Positions 35,173-43,534 of a DNA stretch of 64,000 bases are shown in pieces (position 1 is the stretch's first letter; each line of letters starts with the position of its first letter). The translations under genes and the position numbers were made by a program. The DNA lies in NCBI GenBank assembly GCA_945833835.1, contig CAMAFR010000001.1, positions 1-64,000 of the forward strand. Direction: 5' to 3'. The notes beneath the pieces are model-generated. The model saw nothing but the letters and a program-made list of their open reading frames with translations, did not search any database and was not told where the DNA came from. This DNA is from an uncultured Bacteroides sp. Its GTDB lineage: Bacteria; Bacteroidota; Bacteroidia; Bacteroidales; Bacteroidaceae.

Positions 35173-36306
35173 TCATTCTACCCAGAGCAGGTCGCTCATA
35201 ATGCCATCAGAGATGAAGATGCCTTGTTCCGTCAGGACCAGGACATCTTCATCTTTTTTTGTCAGATGTCCCCGGGCGATGTGGGGAGCCGCCATCTTCA
35301 GGCAGTAGTCGTACAGACGGGTGCCGAAGCGGCATCTCAGCTGCTGGAGCGACAGCCCCCAGCAGGTCCGCAGGGAGGTGATGATGAAGTCGTTGTAACG
35401 GGTGGGGAGGTCCAGCGTCTCGGTCTCGTGGAAGGGACGTCCCTGCTGCACCGAGGTGAGGTACTCGCTGAGTGACGACACATTCCACCGGCGGGTGTTG
35501 CCGTCGTAGGAGTGGGCCGACGGGCCGCATCCCAAGTAGTGCTGGCCGGTCCAGTAACTCGAATTGTGGCGGGAGTGGCATCCTGGCAGGCAGAAGTTGG
35601 AGATTTCGTAGTGCTCGTAGCCGTTCTGCCGCAGGTGGCGCATCAGGCGGGTGAACATCGCCAGGCTCAGCTCCTCGTTGGCTTCAGTCACCCGGTGGGC
35701 CTCGCGCAGCTGCCAGAGGGGAGTCCCCTCCTCATAAATAAGGTGATAGGCCGAAATGTGTTCCGGTCGCAGTGCGGTGGCCGTCTCCAGGTCGTGTTGC
35801 CATTGTTCCTCGGTTTCGTCCGGCAGTCCGTACATCAGGTCGATGCTGATGTTGCCGAACCCGGCTTGGCGGCAGTGGTGGAAAGCCGTTACGGCCTGTG
35901 CGGCCGTATGGCGGCGGTTCAGGGTCTGCAGCAGCCCTTCATCAAAGGTCTGTATGCCGATGCTCAGCCGGTTGAATGGCAGGTCGGCCAGTTGCCCGAT
36001 GTAGGCCTCGGTCAGGTCATCGGGGTTGGCTTCCAGGGTGATTTCGGCGTTGGGGTCGATGTCGTACAGCTGGTAGAGGGTGTCGAAGAGCTTCCGGAAG
36101 TCCTCTGGGAGCAGTTGGGAGGGAGTGCCCCCTCCAAAGTAGAGGGTCTCCACCGGTTCGCCGTGCAGGTAGTCCTTCCGGTCCGCCAGCTCCCGGCAGA
36201 GCGCACGGATATAGGCGCCCCTCAGGCGCCCCTCGGTGGTGGAGTAGAAGTCGCAGTAAAGGCAACGCCGTTTGCAGAAAGGGATATGTAGATAAATGCC
36301 AGCCAT
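35173..36306 (-). CDS. hemW: Radical SAM heme chaperone HemW
   Basis: HemW delivers heme to respiratory proteins; it was formerly taken for an oxygen-independent coproporphyrinogen oxidase. The 377-residue protein begins MAGIYLHIPFCKRRCLYCDF, with the radical SAM cysteines at 11, 15 and 18 (CX3CX2C) and the extra Cys-Asp-Phe typical of HemW. It then has TLYFGGGTPSQL and the C-terminal HemN-like domain (YWTGQHYLGCGPSAHSYDG). I start at 36306, where homologues begin. It converges on glmM with only a 9-base gap. Confidence 0.93.
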   Translation of the reverse strand: MAGIYLHIPFCKRRCLYCDFYSTTEGRLRGAYIRALCRELADRKDYLHGEPVETLYFGGGTPSQLLPEDFRKLFDTLYQLYDIDPNAEITLEANPDDLTEAYIGQLADLPFNRLSIGIQTFDEGLLQTLNRRHTAAQAVTAFHHCRQAGFGNISIDLMYGLPDETEEQWQHDLETATALRPEHISAYHLIYEEGTPLWQLREAHRVTEANEELSLAMFTRLMRHLRQNGYEHYEISNFCLPGCHSRHNSSYWTGQHYLGCGPSAHSYDGNTRRWNVSSLSEYLTSVQQGRPFHETETLDLPTRYNDFIITSLRTCWGLSLQQLRCRFGTRLYDYCLKMAAPHIARGHLTKKDEDVLVLTEQGIFISDGIMSDLLWVE

Positions 36307-36479
36307 ACAATCTATGTTTTCATGGACAAAAGTAGCCATTTTTTGCCGTACTGCTATGGGGCTGCCCTAAAACATAGTTTTTACAGTTGCTAATTTCGGT
36401 TTAATTGTCTAATTTGCGCACTCATTCGAAGAGATATGAGAAGCATATCCTTTTGTAACTAATTAAATCTCGGAATACC

Positions 36480-38639
36480 ATGAAAGTATATCAGACTAAC
36501 GAAATCAAAAACATTGCGCTCCTTGGCAATGACGGATCAGGTAAAACCACTCTCACGGAAGCCTTGCTCTATGAGAGTGGTATCATAAAACGTCGCGGCA
36601 GAATTACTGCCAAAAACACTGTCAGCGATTATTTCCCGGTAGAGCAGGAGTATGGTTACTCTGTTTTCTCTACCGTTTATCATGTAGAGTGGAATGGAAA
36701 GAAACTGAACATCATCGACTGTCCGGGAAGTGACGATTTCGTGGGGGCCGCTATTACTGCATTGAACGTGACGGATACTGCCATCCTGCTCCTCAACAGC
36801 CAGTATGGGCCTGAGGTGGGTACGCAGAACCATTTCCGTTATACGGAGAAACTGGGCAAGCCGGTCATCTTCTTAGTGAACCAGCTGGATAGCGAGAAAT
36901 GCGATTACGACCGGGTGCTGGAGCAGCTGAAGGAAAACTACGGCTCGAAAGTGGTGCCTGTACAATATCCGCTGACCACCGGGCCGGGTTTCAACGCATT
37001 GATTGATGTGCTTTTGATGAAGAAATATTCTTGGGGACCGGAAGGCGGCGAGCCGACCATTGAAGACATCCCCGAAGAGGAAATGGACAAGGCTCAGGAG
37101 TGGCACAAGGCCCTGGTGGAAGCGGCTGCCGAACACGATGAGACCCTGATGGAGAAATTCTTCGAATCCGAATCGCTGACCGAAGACGAGATGCGTGAGG
37201 GTATCCGTAAGGGACTCGTGGCACGAGGCATATTCCCCGTGTTCTGCGTATGCGCCGGCAAGGACATGGGCGTACGCCGACTGATGGAGTTCCTGGGCAA
37301 TGTGGTGCCGTTTGTAGACGAAATGCCGAAGGTGCACAACACACGCGGCGAAGTGGTGGTGCCCGACCCGAACGGACCGGCTTCGCTGTACTTCTTCAAG
37401 ACCGCTGTTGAGCCGCATATCGGCGATGTGCAGTATTTCAAGGTGATGAGTGGCGTGGTGCACGAAGGAGATGACCTGTCGAATGCCGACCGCGGTTCGA
37501 AAGAGCGTATGGCACAGCTGTATGTGTGCGCCGGCGCTATCCGTGAGAAGGTAGAGGAGCTGCGTGCCGGTGATATCGGTTGTACGGTGAAGCTCAAGGA
37601 TGTGAAGACGGGCAACACGCTCAACGGCAAGGACTGCGAGAACCGTTTCAATTTCATTAAATATCCGAACCCCAAATATACCCGTGCCATCAAGGCTGTC
37701 AATGAGTCGGAAACCGAAAAGATGATGGCGGTGCTCAACCGTATGCGCGAGGAAGACCCGACGTGGGTGGTAGAGCAGTCAAAGGAACTGAAGCAGATTC
37801 TGGTACACGGACAGGGCGAATTCCATCTCCGTACCTTGAAATGGCGTCTGGAAAACAACGAGAAACTGCAGGTACAATACCTCGAACCGAAGATTCCGTA
37901 TCGTGAGACCATCACCAAGTCTGCCCGTGCCGACTATCGTCATAAGAAACAGTCGGGCGGTGCCGGCCAGTTTGGCGAAGTGCACCTCATCATCGAGCCT
38001 TACTACGAGGGTATGCCCGATCCCGATACCTATAAGTTCAACGGCCAGGAATTCAAGATGAACGTGAAGGGCATGGAAACCATTGATTTGGAATGGGGCG
38101 GCAAGCTGGTGTTCGTCAATTGTGTCGTGGGCGGTGCCATTGACGCGCGCTTCATGCCGGCCATCCTGAAAGGTATCATGAGCCGTATGGAGCAGGGACC
38201 GCTCACCGGTTCGTATGCCCGTGATGTCCGTGTCATTGTCTACGACGGCAAGATGCACCCGGTAGATTCCAATGAAATCTCCTTCATGCTGGCCGGTCGC
38301 AACGCTTTCAGCGAGGCCTTCAAGAACGCCGGTCCGAAGATTCTGGAGCCCATCTATGATGTGGAAGTCTTCGTCCCCAGTGACAAGTTGGGCGACGTGA
38401 TGAGCGACATGCAGGGTCGTCGTGGCATGATTATGGGTATGAGCAGCGAGAAAGGTTACGAGAAGCTGGTGGCTAAAGTGCCTTTGAAGGAAATGTCGAA
38501 CTATTCCACTGCCTTGAGTTCCTTGACGGGCGGACGGGCCTCGTTCATCATGCGTTTTGCCAGCTATGAGCTGGTACCGATGGATGTACAGGCCAAGCTG
38601 ATGAAGGACTTCGAGGAACAGGAGAAAGCCGAAGCTTAA
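36480..38639 (+). CDS. fusA2: EF-G paralogue (EF-G2 type) with altered GTPase motifs
   Basis: A translation elongation factor G-like protein of 719 residues with all five EF-G domains. The P loop GNDGSGKTTL (16-25) and the GTP-binding NQLD are kept. The switch I motif RGITI is replaced by YGYSVFS (58-64). Switch II reads DCPGSDDF (80-87), so the catalytic His after PG is Ser84. B. thetaiotaomicron EF-G2, a paralogue that works without GTP hydrolysis and is induced by the regulator Cur under carbon limitation, is the obvious relative (established for that species). It is divergent from hemW and ends in a strong terminator. Regulation here is inferred. Confidence 0.9.
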   Translation: MKVYQTNEIKNIALLGNDGSGKTTLTEALLYESGIIKRRGRITAKNTVSDYFPVEQEYGYSVFSTVYHVEWNGKKLNIIDCPGSDDFVGAAITALNVTDTAILLLNSQYGPEVGTQNHFRYTEKLGKPVIFLVNQLDSEKCDYDRVLEQLKENYGSKVVPVQYPLTTGPGFNALIDVLLMKKYSWGPEGGEPTIEDIPEEEMDKAQEWHKALVEAAAEHDETLMEKFFESESLTEDEMREGIRKGLVARGIFPVFCVCAGKDMGVRRLMEFLGNVVPFVDEMPKVHNTRGEVVVPDPNGPASLYFFKTAVEPHIGDVQYFKVMSGVVHEGDDLSNADRGSKERMAQLYVCAGAIREKVEELRAGDIGCTVKLKDVKTGNTLNGKDCENRFNFIKYPNPKYTRAIKAVNESETEKMMAVLNRMREEDPTWVVEQSKELKQILVHGQGEFHLRTLKWRLENNEKLQVQYLEPKIPYRETITKSARADYRHKKQSGGAGQFGEVHLIIEPYYEGMPDPDTYKFNGQEFKMNVKGMETIDLEWGGKLVFVNCVVGGAIDARFMPAILKGIMSRMEQGPLTGSYARDVRVIVYDGKMHPVDSNEISFMLAGRNAFSEAFKNAGPKILEPIYDVEVFVPSDKLGDVMSDMQGRRGMIMGMSSEKGYEKLVAKVPLKEMSNYSTALSSLTGGRASFIMRFASYELVPMDVQAKLMKDFEEQEKAEA

Positions 38640-38665
38640 GTCCCTGCCTCTGGAGGGAAGACAAC

Positions 38666-38728
38666 GCCACCGGGATACAGCGTGTGATTGTTTGCAGACA
38701 ATGCGCCGCTGTGTCCCGGTGGCTTTTT
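38666..38728 (+). terminator. Rho-independent terminator of fusA2
   Basis: GCCACCGGGATACAGCG (38666-38682) pairs with CGCTGTGTCCCGGTGGC (38707-38723), 17 bp with one wobble, followed by TTTTT. It lies 27 bases after the EF-G paralogue stop. Confidence 0.92.
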
Positions 38729-38779
38729 AGGGGGCCGCCCTGTTTCAGGCGGCGACGGTCGAACAATTTCCCCGCTTCG

Positions 38780-38811
38780 TTTGTTGTTACATTAAAATTT
38801 GATTATTTTTG
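38780..38811 (+). promoter_or_regulatory. Promoter upstream of rprXY (-33 TTTG, -7 TATTTTTG)
   Basis: TTTG (38780-38783), a 20-base spacer and TATTTTTG (38804-38811) match both parts of the Bacteroides consensus. The rprX start lies about 140 bases downstream. Confidence 0.7.
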
Positions 38812-38951
38812 CAATCCAGCAGGGTATATGCAGGATTGTAGGTGTAAAATTGATAAGTTCAACAGTCGGTTTGGTTAAATCAAGACAAATTGCGGTGCAA
38901 AACTTGTTAATGATAGCCACAATTAGGAAATAGGTTGTTAAATTTGCCTCC

Positions 38952-40502
38952 ATGAAGAAGTCAACTATTTGGATATTAGGAGTGGTAATGGGTCTCTCGT
39001 TCCTCAGTCTGCTGTACTTGCAGGTGAGCTACATCGAAGAGATGGTCAAGATGCGCAAGGAGCAGTTTGAAGAAAACGTAGGGCGCAGCTTGGCACAGGC
39101 GGTACATAACCTTGAGCTGGTGGAGACGAAGCGCTATCTGGAGCAGGACATGGCCACCACGCATCCGGCAGGGCTGATGCCCGGACAAGACCTCCGGACT
39201 CCGGACCGGGAGGAGCTGGTAGAGCAACACCGCTACACGATGAAGGTGGACCAGGGAGGTTCGTCATATTCCACGTTCGAACTGAAGACCTTCACCAAAC
39301 GTCCGTCGAGTGTGCCGAAAGTGATTATCTCGACCGGGAAAAACATTCCCCAGACCGCCCATGCGTTGCAGGAAATCCTGAAGGAGCGGTACATCTACCA
39401 GCGGGCTTTGCTGGACGAGGTGGTCTACAACATGCTCTATACGGCGAGTGACAAGCCCTTGAAGGACCGGGTCAATTTCAACCAGCTGAATCATTTTCTG
39501 AAGGCCGAACTGCTGAACAATGGGGTGGACATCCCTTACCATTTCTCGGTGACCGACCGGAACGGAAAGGAAGTCTATCGGTGTTCGGATTATGTGTACA
39601 GCAACGAGAAGGTCTATTCGCGGCTGTTGTTTGAGAAAGACCCTCCGGCCAAGATGGGGTTCGTCAATGTGTTTTTTCCTACCATCAACAGCTACATCTT
39701 CAGCTCGGTGCGCTTCATGATACCATCGCTTGTCTTCACGCTGGTGCTGCTGGTGACGTTCATCTTCACCATCTACATCATTTTCAGGCAGAAGAAGCTG
39801 ACGGAAATCAAGAATGATTTCATCAACAACATGACGCATGAGTTCAAGACACCGATCTCCACCATCTCGCTGGCGGCACAGATGCTGAACGACCCTTCGG
39901 TGGGGAAATCGCCCGCCATGTTCAAGCACATCTCGGGGGTCATCAATGACGAGACGAAACGCCTGCGCTTCCAGGTAGAGAAGGTGTTGCAGATGTCCAT
40001 GTTCGAACGCCAGAAGGCGACGCTGAAGATGAAGGAGCTGGATGCGAACGAACTGATATATAATGTGACCAATACCTTCCGGCTGAAAGTGGAAAACAGC
40101 CAGGGGCAGCTGGAAGTGTTGCTCGACGCGGACGACCCGTTTGTGTTTGTCGATGAGATGCATTTCACCAATGTGATTTTCAACCTGCTGGACAATGCCA
40201 TGAAGTACAAGAAGCCCGATGTGAATATTTGGCTGAAGGTGCGCACCTGGAACGAAAACGGCAAGCTGTATATCTCTATTGAGGACAATGGCATCGGCAT
40301 CAAGAAGGAGAATCTGAAGAAGATATTCGAGAAGTTCTATCGGGTGCATACCGGCAACCTGCATGACGTGAAAGGGTTCGGCCTCGGACTGGCTTACGTG
40401 AAGAAAATCATCCAGGATCATAAGGGGACGATTCGTGCCGAGAGCGACCTGAACGTGGGAACGAAATTTATAATTGTATTACCGTTATTTAAAGAAGAGT
40501 GA
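38952..40502 (+). CDS. rprX: Sensor histidine kinase RprX
   Basis: RprX is the membrane kinase of the RprX/RprY pair first described in Bacteroides fragilis. The 516-residue protein has transmembrane helices at about 5-23 and 256-278 with a periplasmic sensor between them. The cytoplasmic part has NNMTHEFKTPISTIS with His296, then NLLDNAMKYKKP, EDNGIGIKKENLKKIFEKFYR and KGFGLGLAYVKKII of the ATPase domain. rprY begins 1 base after its stop. In B. fragilis the RprY regulon includes stress genes; the signal is unknown. Confidence 0.93.
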   Translation: MKKSTIWILGVVMGLSFLSLLYLQVSYIEEMVKMRKEQFEENVGRSLAQAVHNLELVETKRYLEQDMATTHPAGLMPGQDLRTPDREELVEQHRYTMKVDQGGSSYSTFELKTFTKRPSSVPKVIISTGKNIPQTAHALQEILKERYIYQRALLDEVVYNMLYTASDKPLKDRVNFNQLNHFLKAELLNNGVDIPYHFSVTDRNGKEVYRCSDYVYSNEKVYSRLLFEKDPPAKMGFVNVFFPTINSYIFSSVRFMIPSLVFTLVLLVTFIFTIYIIFRQKKLTEIKNDFINNMTHEFKTPISTISLAAQMLNDPSVGKSPAMFKHISGVINDETKRLRFQVEKVLQMSMFERQKATLKMKELDANELIYNVTNTFRLKVENSQGQLEVLLDADDPFVFVDEMHFTNVIFNLLDNAMKYKKPDVNIWLKVRTWNENGKLYISIEDNGIGIKKENLKKIFEKFYRVHTGNLHDVKGFGLGLAYVKKIIQDHKGTIRAESDLNVGTKFIIVLPLFKEE

Positions 40503-40503
40503 T

Positions 40504-41205
40504 ATGGAAGAGAAATTGCGAATTTTGCTGTGCGAGGATGATGAGAATCTTGGCATGCTGTTGAGAGAGTATCTGCAGGCAAAAGGTTATTCTGCCGAAC
40601 TTTGTCCGGATGGGGAAGCCGGGTACAAGTCTTTCCTGAAGAATAAATTCGATTTGTGTGTGCTGGATGTCATGATGCCCAAAAAAGACGGCTTCACGCT
40701 GGCGCAGGAAATCCGTCAGGCCAATGCGGAGATACCCATCATTTTCCTGACAGCCAAGACGCTGAAGGAGGATATCCTGGAGGGCTTCAAGATAGGTGCG
40801 GACGATTATATCACCAAGCCGTTCTCCATGGAAGAGCTGACCTTCCGTATCGAGGCCATCCTGCGAAGGGTGAGAGGCAAGCGTTCGAAAGAAAGCAATA
40901 TGTACAAGATAGGCCGTTTCACGTTCGACACGCAGAAGCAGATTCTTACCATCGGCGACAAGCAGACCAAGCTCACCACGAAGGAGTCTGAACTGTTGGG
41001 CCTGCTCTGCGCCCATGCCAACGAGATTCTCCAGCGTGACTTTGCGCTGAAGACCATCTGGATTGACGACAACTATTTCAACGCCCGTAGCATGGACGTG
41101 TACATCACCAAGCTGCGCAAGCATCTCAGGGCCGATGACTCGATTGAAATCATCAATATCCACGGCAAGGGCTACAAGCTCATTACGCCTGAACCCGAAG
41201 AATGA
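40504..41205 (+). CDS. rprY: Response regulator RprY
   Basis: This OmpR-family regulator (233 residues) is very similar along its length to RprY of Bacteroides as I recall it (EKLRILLCEDDENLGMLLREYLQ at the start). The receiver has Asp12/Asp13-type acidic residues, phospho-acceptor Asp55 in VLDVMMPKKDGF and FLTAKTLKED. The winged helix has KSMDVYITKLRKHL-like and NIHGKGYKLITPEPEE ends. It is the cognate partner of RprX just upstream. The start at 40504 removes ten upstream codons that overlap rprX. Confidence 0.95.
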   Translation: MEEKLRILLCEDDENLGMLLREYLQAKGYSAELCPDGEAGYKSFLKNKFDLCVLDVMMPKKDGFTLAQEIRQANAEIPIIFLTAKTLKEDILEGFKIGADDYITKPFSMEELTFRIEAILRRVRGKRSKESNMYKIGRFTFDTQKQILTIGDKQTKLTTKESELLGLLCAHANEILQRDFALKTIWIDDNYFNARSMDVYITKLRKHLRADDSIEIINIHGKGYKLITPEPEE

Positions 41206-41238
41206 CGGGAGAAAGGCGCTCCCGACCCTCAAAAGAAG

Positions 41239-41281
41239 AGGCTGCCCCGATGAATCAAGATTCAAAGGGCAGCCTTTTCTT
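41239..41281 (+). terminator. Terminator between rprY and the small membrane protein gene
   Basis: AGGCTGCCC (41239-41247) pairs with GGGCAGCCT (41267-41275), followed by TTTCTTG; AAAAGAAG precedes the stem. It can serve rprY and, in reverse, the minus-strand gene ending at 41321. Confidence 0.8.
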
Positions 41282-41320
41282 GTTCCCTTGCCGATAGGCG
41301 ATAATGGTGGGGAGTGGGTG

Positions 41321-41497
41321 TCAGTCGGTGATGCGCTTGTTCAATACGATATAGGCAATCAGACCCAAGATAATCAATACCATTGAGCTGCCCAATACTG
41401 AGTTGTCATTGACATTGCCTGTTGCAAAACATGCAATCAGAATGACTGCACCGAGGATAACCAAAATCACTCCTAAATACTTCAATAAGCTTTTCAT
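41321..41497 (-). CDS. Small two-helix membrane protein (58 residues)
   Basis: A short gene on the minus strand, ATG at 41495-41497, TGA at 41321-41323. The 58-residue product begins MKSLLKYLGVILVILGAVIL, has a first membrane helix at about 5-25, a short polar loop (TGNVNDNSVLG), a second helix at about 36-54 and a basic end (NKRITD). Hydrophobic pattern and clean termini show a real protein. I recall similar small proteins in Bacteroides genomes, but know no function. It is followed by the shared terminator at 41239-41281. Confidence 0.75.
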   Translation of the reverse strand: MKSLLKYLGVILVILGAVILIACFATGNVNDNSVLGSSMVLIILGLIAYIVLNKRITD

Positions 41498-41655
41498 GTG
41501 TGTCTTCTATTTAATGGTTTATTATATTCTTTTCAAGTGCGTGCCTGCGCATATCTTACTTGCAAAGAAAAGCATAATTCTTGTATCAAAAAAATAATTC
41601 AGCGAAAAAATGCATAAATCCGTGGGTTACTCCTGCATTTTTTTACTAATTCACC

Positions 41656-42102
41656 CTATGATTTGGTATTGGTGAATACTTTTCTGAGCGTTTCCTGGCT
41701 GATGCGCAGTTCTTCGAGCGTCAGCCCGTGGAGCGCTTCCTTGAGTGTCTTGTTGGCGATGAAGCGCGCCTTCGCTTCGAGGTCTTTGCCAGTCTTGGTG
41801 AGATGCACCAGGTTGATGCGCCGGTCGCGTTTGTCCGAGATGCGCACCACCAAATGCAGTTTCTCCATATTGTCAATCAGTCGGGTCATGCTGGGCTTGT
41901 CCTTGAAGGTGGCGTTGCACAGTTCCTGTTGGGTGACCCCGTCTTTCTCCCACAGGAAAAGCAGGACCGTCCACTGTTCGGGCGTGATGTCGACACCGTT
42001 CAGCCGGAAGTTCCGGCTCAGTTTCCTGTTGATGGCTGCCGATACCTTCCCGTTCAGGATGGCGAATATGAGCTGGATGTCAAAATCAAATTGTTCTATC
42101 AT
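41656..42102 (-). CDS. MarR-family transcriptional regulator
   Basis: A 148-residue winged-helix regulator. It begins MIEQFDFDIQLIFAILNGKVSAAINRKL (dimerisation helix), then LNGVDITPEQWTVLLFLWEKDGVTQQELCNATFKDKPSMTRLIDNMEKLHLVVRISDKRDRR in parts forms the DNA-binding helix and wing, and the C-terminal helix ends the dimer interface. The DKRDRR wing is typical of MarR proteins. The start at 42102 matches the family; the 11-codon extension upstream is leader. No obvious effector or target is adjacent, though the divergent rpsF promoter region lies next to it. Confidence 0.92.
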   Translation of the reverse strand: MIEQFDFDIQLIFAILNGKVSAAINRKLSRNFRLNGVDITPEQWTVLLFLWEKDGVTQQELCNATFKDKPSMTRLIDNMEKLHLVVRISDKRDRRINLVHLTKTGKDLEAKARFIANKTLKEALHGLTLEELRISQETLRKVFTNTKS

Positions 42103-42132
42103 TCGATGATGTTTTTTGTGATGACTGCTTTG

Positions 42133-42140
42133 CAAAGATA
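42133..42140 (-). promoter_or_regulatory. -7 box (TATCTTTG) for the MarR gene
   Basis: TATCTTTG on the minus strand fits TAnnTTTG, 31 bases upstream of the ATG at 42102. Confidence 0.5.
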
Positions 42141-42212
42141 CGATTCTTTTGTGAGATTATGCTTTTAGGGCGGATAAATAACATTCTTTATCAGAGAAAA
42201 AGCGGATAAATG

Positions 42213-42243
42213 TTTGTGGTATTCAGATAAAGTTGTACCTTTG
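42213..42243 (+). promoter_or_regulatory. Promoter of the rpsF-rpsR-rplI operon
   Basis: TTTG (42213-42216), a 19-base spacer and TACCTTTG (42236-42243) match the Bacteroides consensus at every fixed position. The rpsF start follows after a leader of about 40 A/T-rich bases. Confidence 0.85.
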
Positions 42244-42291
42244 CGCCGCATTTAAAAAATAAATCATTTATAAATTTAACCAACGAATAGT

Positions 42292-42639
42292 ATGAATCAA
42301 TACGAAACCGTTTTCATTTTAACTCCCGTTTTGTCTGATGTACAGATGAAGGAAGCGGTAGAGAAGTTCAAGGCTATCCTTACCAATGAGGGGGCTGAGA
42401 TCATCAATGAGGAAAACTGGGGATTGAAGAAACTGGCTTATCCTATCCAGAAGAAATCTACCGGTTTCTACCAGCTGATTGAATTCAAGGCAGAACCGTC
42501 AGTTATCGCTACTCTGGAAGTGAACTTCCGTCGTGACGAACGCGTCATCCGTTTCTTGACTTTCAAGATGGATAAGTATGCCGCAGAATATGCTGCTAAG
42601 AGAAGAAATGTAAAATCAACTAAAAAGGAGGAAAACTAA
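42292..42639 (+). CDS. rpsF: 30S ribosomal protein bS6
   Basis: bS6 binds 16S rRNA as a heterodimer with bS18 on the 30S platform. The 115-residue protein begins [16 protein letters not shown] and has the two-layer ferredoxin-like fold, with [24 protein letters not shown] in the middle and a Lys/Glu-rich tail. It is first in the operon with rpsR and rplI, 2 bases before rpsR. There is no Shine-Dalgarno before it; the leader is A/T-rich, as is normal in this phylum. Confidence 0.97.
   Translation: MNQYETVFILTPVLSDVQMKEAVEKFKAILTNEGAEIINEENWGLKKLAYPIQKKSTGFYQLIEFKAEPSVIATLEVNFRRDERVIRFLTFKMDKYAAEYAAKRRNVKSTKKEEN
42625..42631 (+). promoter_or_regulatory. Perfect Shine-Dalgarno (AAGGAGG) before rpsR
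   Basis: AAGGAGG lies 10 bases before the rpsR ATG, within the last codons of rpsF. Strong Shine-Dalgarno sequences are rare in Bacteroidota; in this window only rpsR and rplI show one. Confidence 0.8.
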
Positions 42640-42641
42640 TC

Positions 42642-42911
42642 ATGGCACAGCAACAATCAGAAATCAGATATTTGACTCCGCCTTCAGTAGACGTGAAGAA
42701 GAAAAAATACTGCCGTTTCAAAAAGAGTGGTATTAAGTATATCGATTACAAGGACCCTGAATTCCTGAAGAAATTCTTGAACGAACAGGGTAAGATCCTT
42801 CCGCGTCGCATCACCGGTACTTCTCTGAAGTTCCAGCGTCGTATTGCACAAGCTGTCAAGAGAGCCCGTCACTTGGCATTGCTGCCTTTCGTAACTGATA
42901 TGATGAAATAA
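42642..42911 (+). CDS. rpsR: 30S ribosomal protein bS18
   Basis: bS18 pairs with bS6 on the 30S platform near the 3' end of 16S rRNA. The 89-residue protein ends with the conserved core [34 protein letters not shown] in parts, and has the basic N-terminal stretch [12 protein letters not shown]. It follows rpsF by 2 bases and is preceded by a perfect Shine-Dalgarno. In Flavobacterium, bS6, bS18 and bS21 are known to sequester the anti-Shine-Dalgarno. Confidence 0.97.
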   Translation: MAQQQSEIRYLTPPSVDVKKKKYCRFKKSGIKYIDYKDPEFLKKFLNEQGKILPRRITGTSLKFQRRIAQAVKRARHLALLPFVTDMMK

Positions 42912-42912
42912 T

Positions 42913-42919
42913 AAGGAGG
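42913..42919 (+). promoter_or_regulatory. Perfect Shine-Dalgarno (AAGGAGG) before rplI
   Basis: AAGGAGG lies 9 bases before the rplI ATG, immediately after the rpsR stop codon. It is the second such site in this operon. Confidence 0.8.
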
Positions 42920-42928
42920 AATAAGTGT

Positions 42929-43378
42929 ATGGAACTGATTTTGAAAGAAGACGTAGCAAACTTGGGCTACAAGAATGATATTGTAACCGTGAAGTCTGGT
43001 TATGGCCGTAACTATCTTATTCCGACTGGCAAGGCTGTCATCGCATCTCCGGCTGCCAAGAAAATGTTGGCTGAAGAACTGAAGCAGCGTGCCCACAAAC
43101 TGGAAAAGATCAAGAAGGATGCCGAAGCTGTGGCTGAGTCACTGAAAGAGGTATCTTTGAAGATTGCCACCAAGGTGAGCGCAACTGGTGCCATCTATGG
43201 TTCTGTAGGCAATATCCAGATTGCAGAAGAATTGGCCAAGTTGGGTCACAACATTGACCGCAAGATTATTGTAGTGAAAGAACAGGTGAAAGAAGTCGGA
43301 AACTACAAGGCAATCGTAAAACTTCACAAGGAAGTTTCTGTAGAAATTCCTTTCGAGGTAGTGGCAGAAGAAGCTTAA
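42929..43378 (+). CDS. rplI: 50S ribosomal protein bL9
   Basis: bL9 binds 23S rRNA near the L1 stalk and helps keep the reading frame. The 149-residue protein has the N-terminal rRNA-binding motif LKEDVANLGYKNDIVTVKSGYGRNYLIPTGKA (in parts), a long central helix (about 42-75) and the C-terminal domain ending ALKVVAEEA-like PFEVVAEEA. Both domains are complete. It closes the operon, which ends in a clear terminator at 43406-43441. Confidence 0.97.
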   Translation: MELILKEDVANLGYKNDIVTVKSGYGRNYLIPTGKAVIASPAAKKMLAEELKQRAHKLEKIKKDAEAVAESLKEVSLKIATKVSATGAIYGSVGNIQIAEELAKLGHNIDRKIIVVKEQVKEVGNYKAIVKLHKEVSVEIPFEVVAEEA

Positions 43379-43405
43379 ATTGTATCTGTAAATACTTGAT
43401 AAAGT

Positions 43406-43441
43406 CCCCGTCAGGCATCGTTCTGGCGGGGTATTTTTTTT
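43406..43441 (+). terminator. Rho-independent terminator of rplI
   Basis: CCCCGTCAG (43406-43414) pairs with CTGGCGGGG (43423-43431), followed by TATTTTTTTT. It lies 28 bases after the rplI stop. Confidence 0.9.
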
Positions 43442-43534
43442 GTCTGGTCTTCCCAATGCCGGGAATATAGGGTGTCTTAGAAACGTTTGCCGGTAGCGGA
43501 ACGGCAGCCAATGGATACCTCTGCCCGTGTCAAT

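Larger units (their letters stand above)
38640..38951. other. Intergenic region between fusA2 and rprX
   Basis: 312 bases without a gene. It contains the fusA2 terminator, a full promoter at 38780-38811, and a second -7-like box (TAAATTTG, 38939-38946) only 5 bases before the rprX ATG. The leader between the promoter and rprX (about 135 bases) shows no further structure that I can support. Confidence 0.7.
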
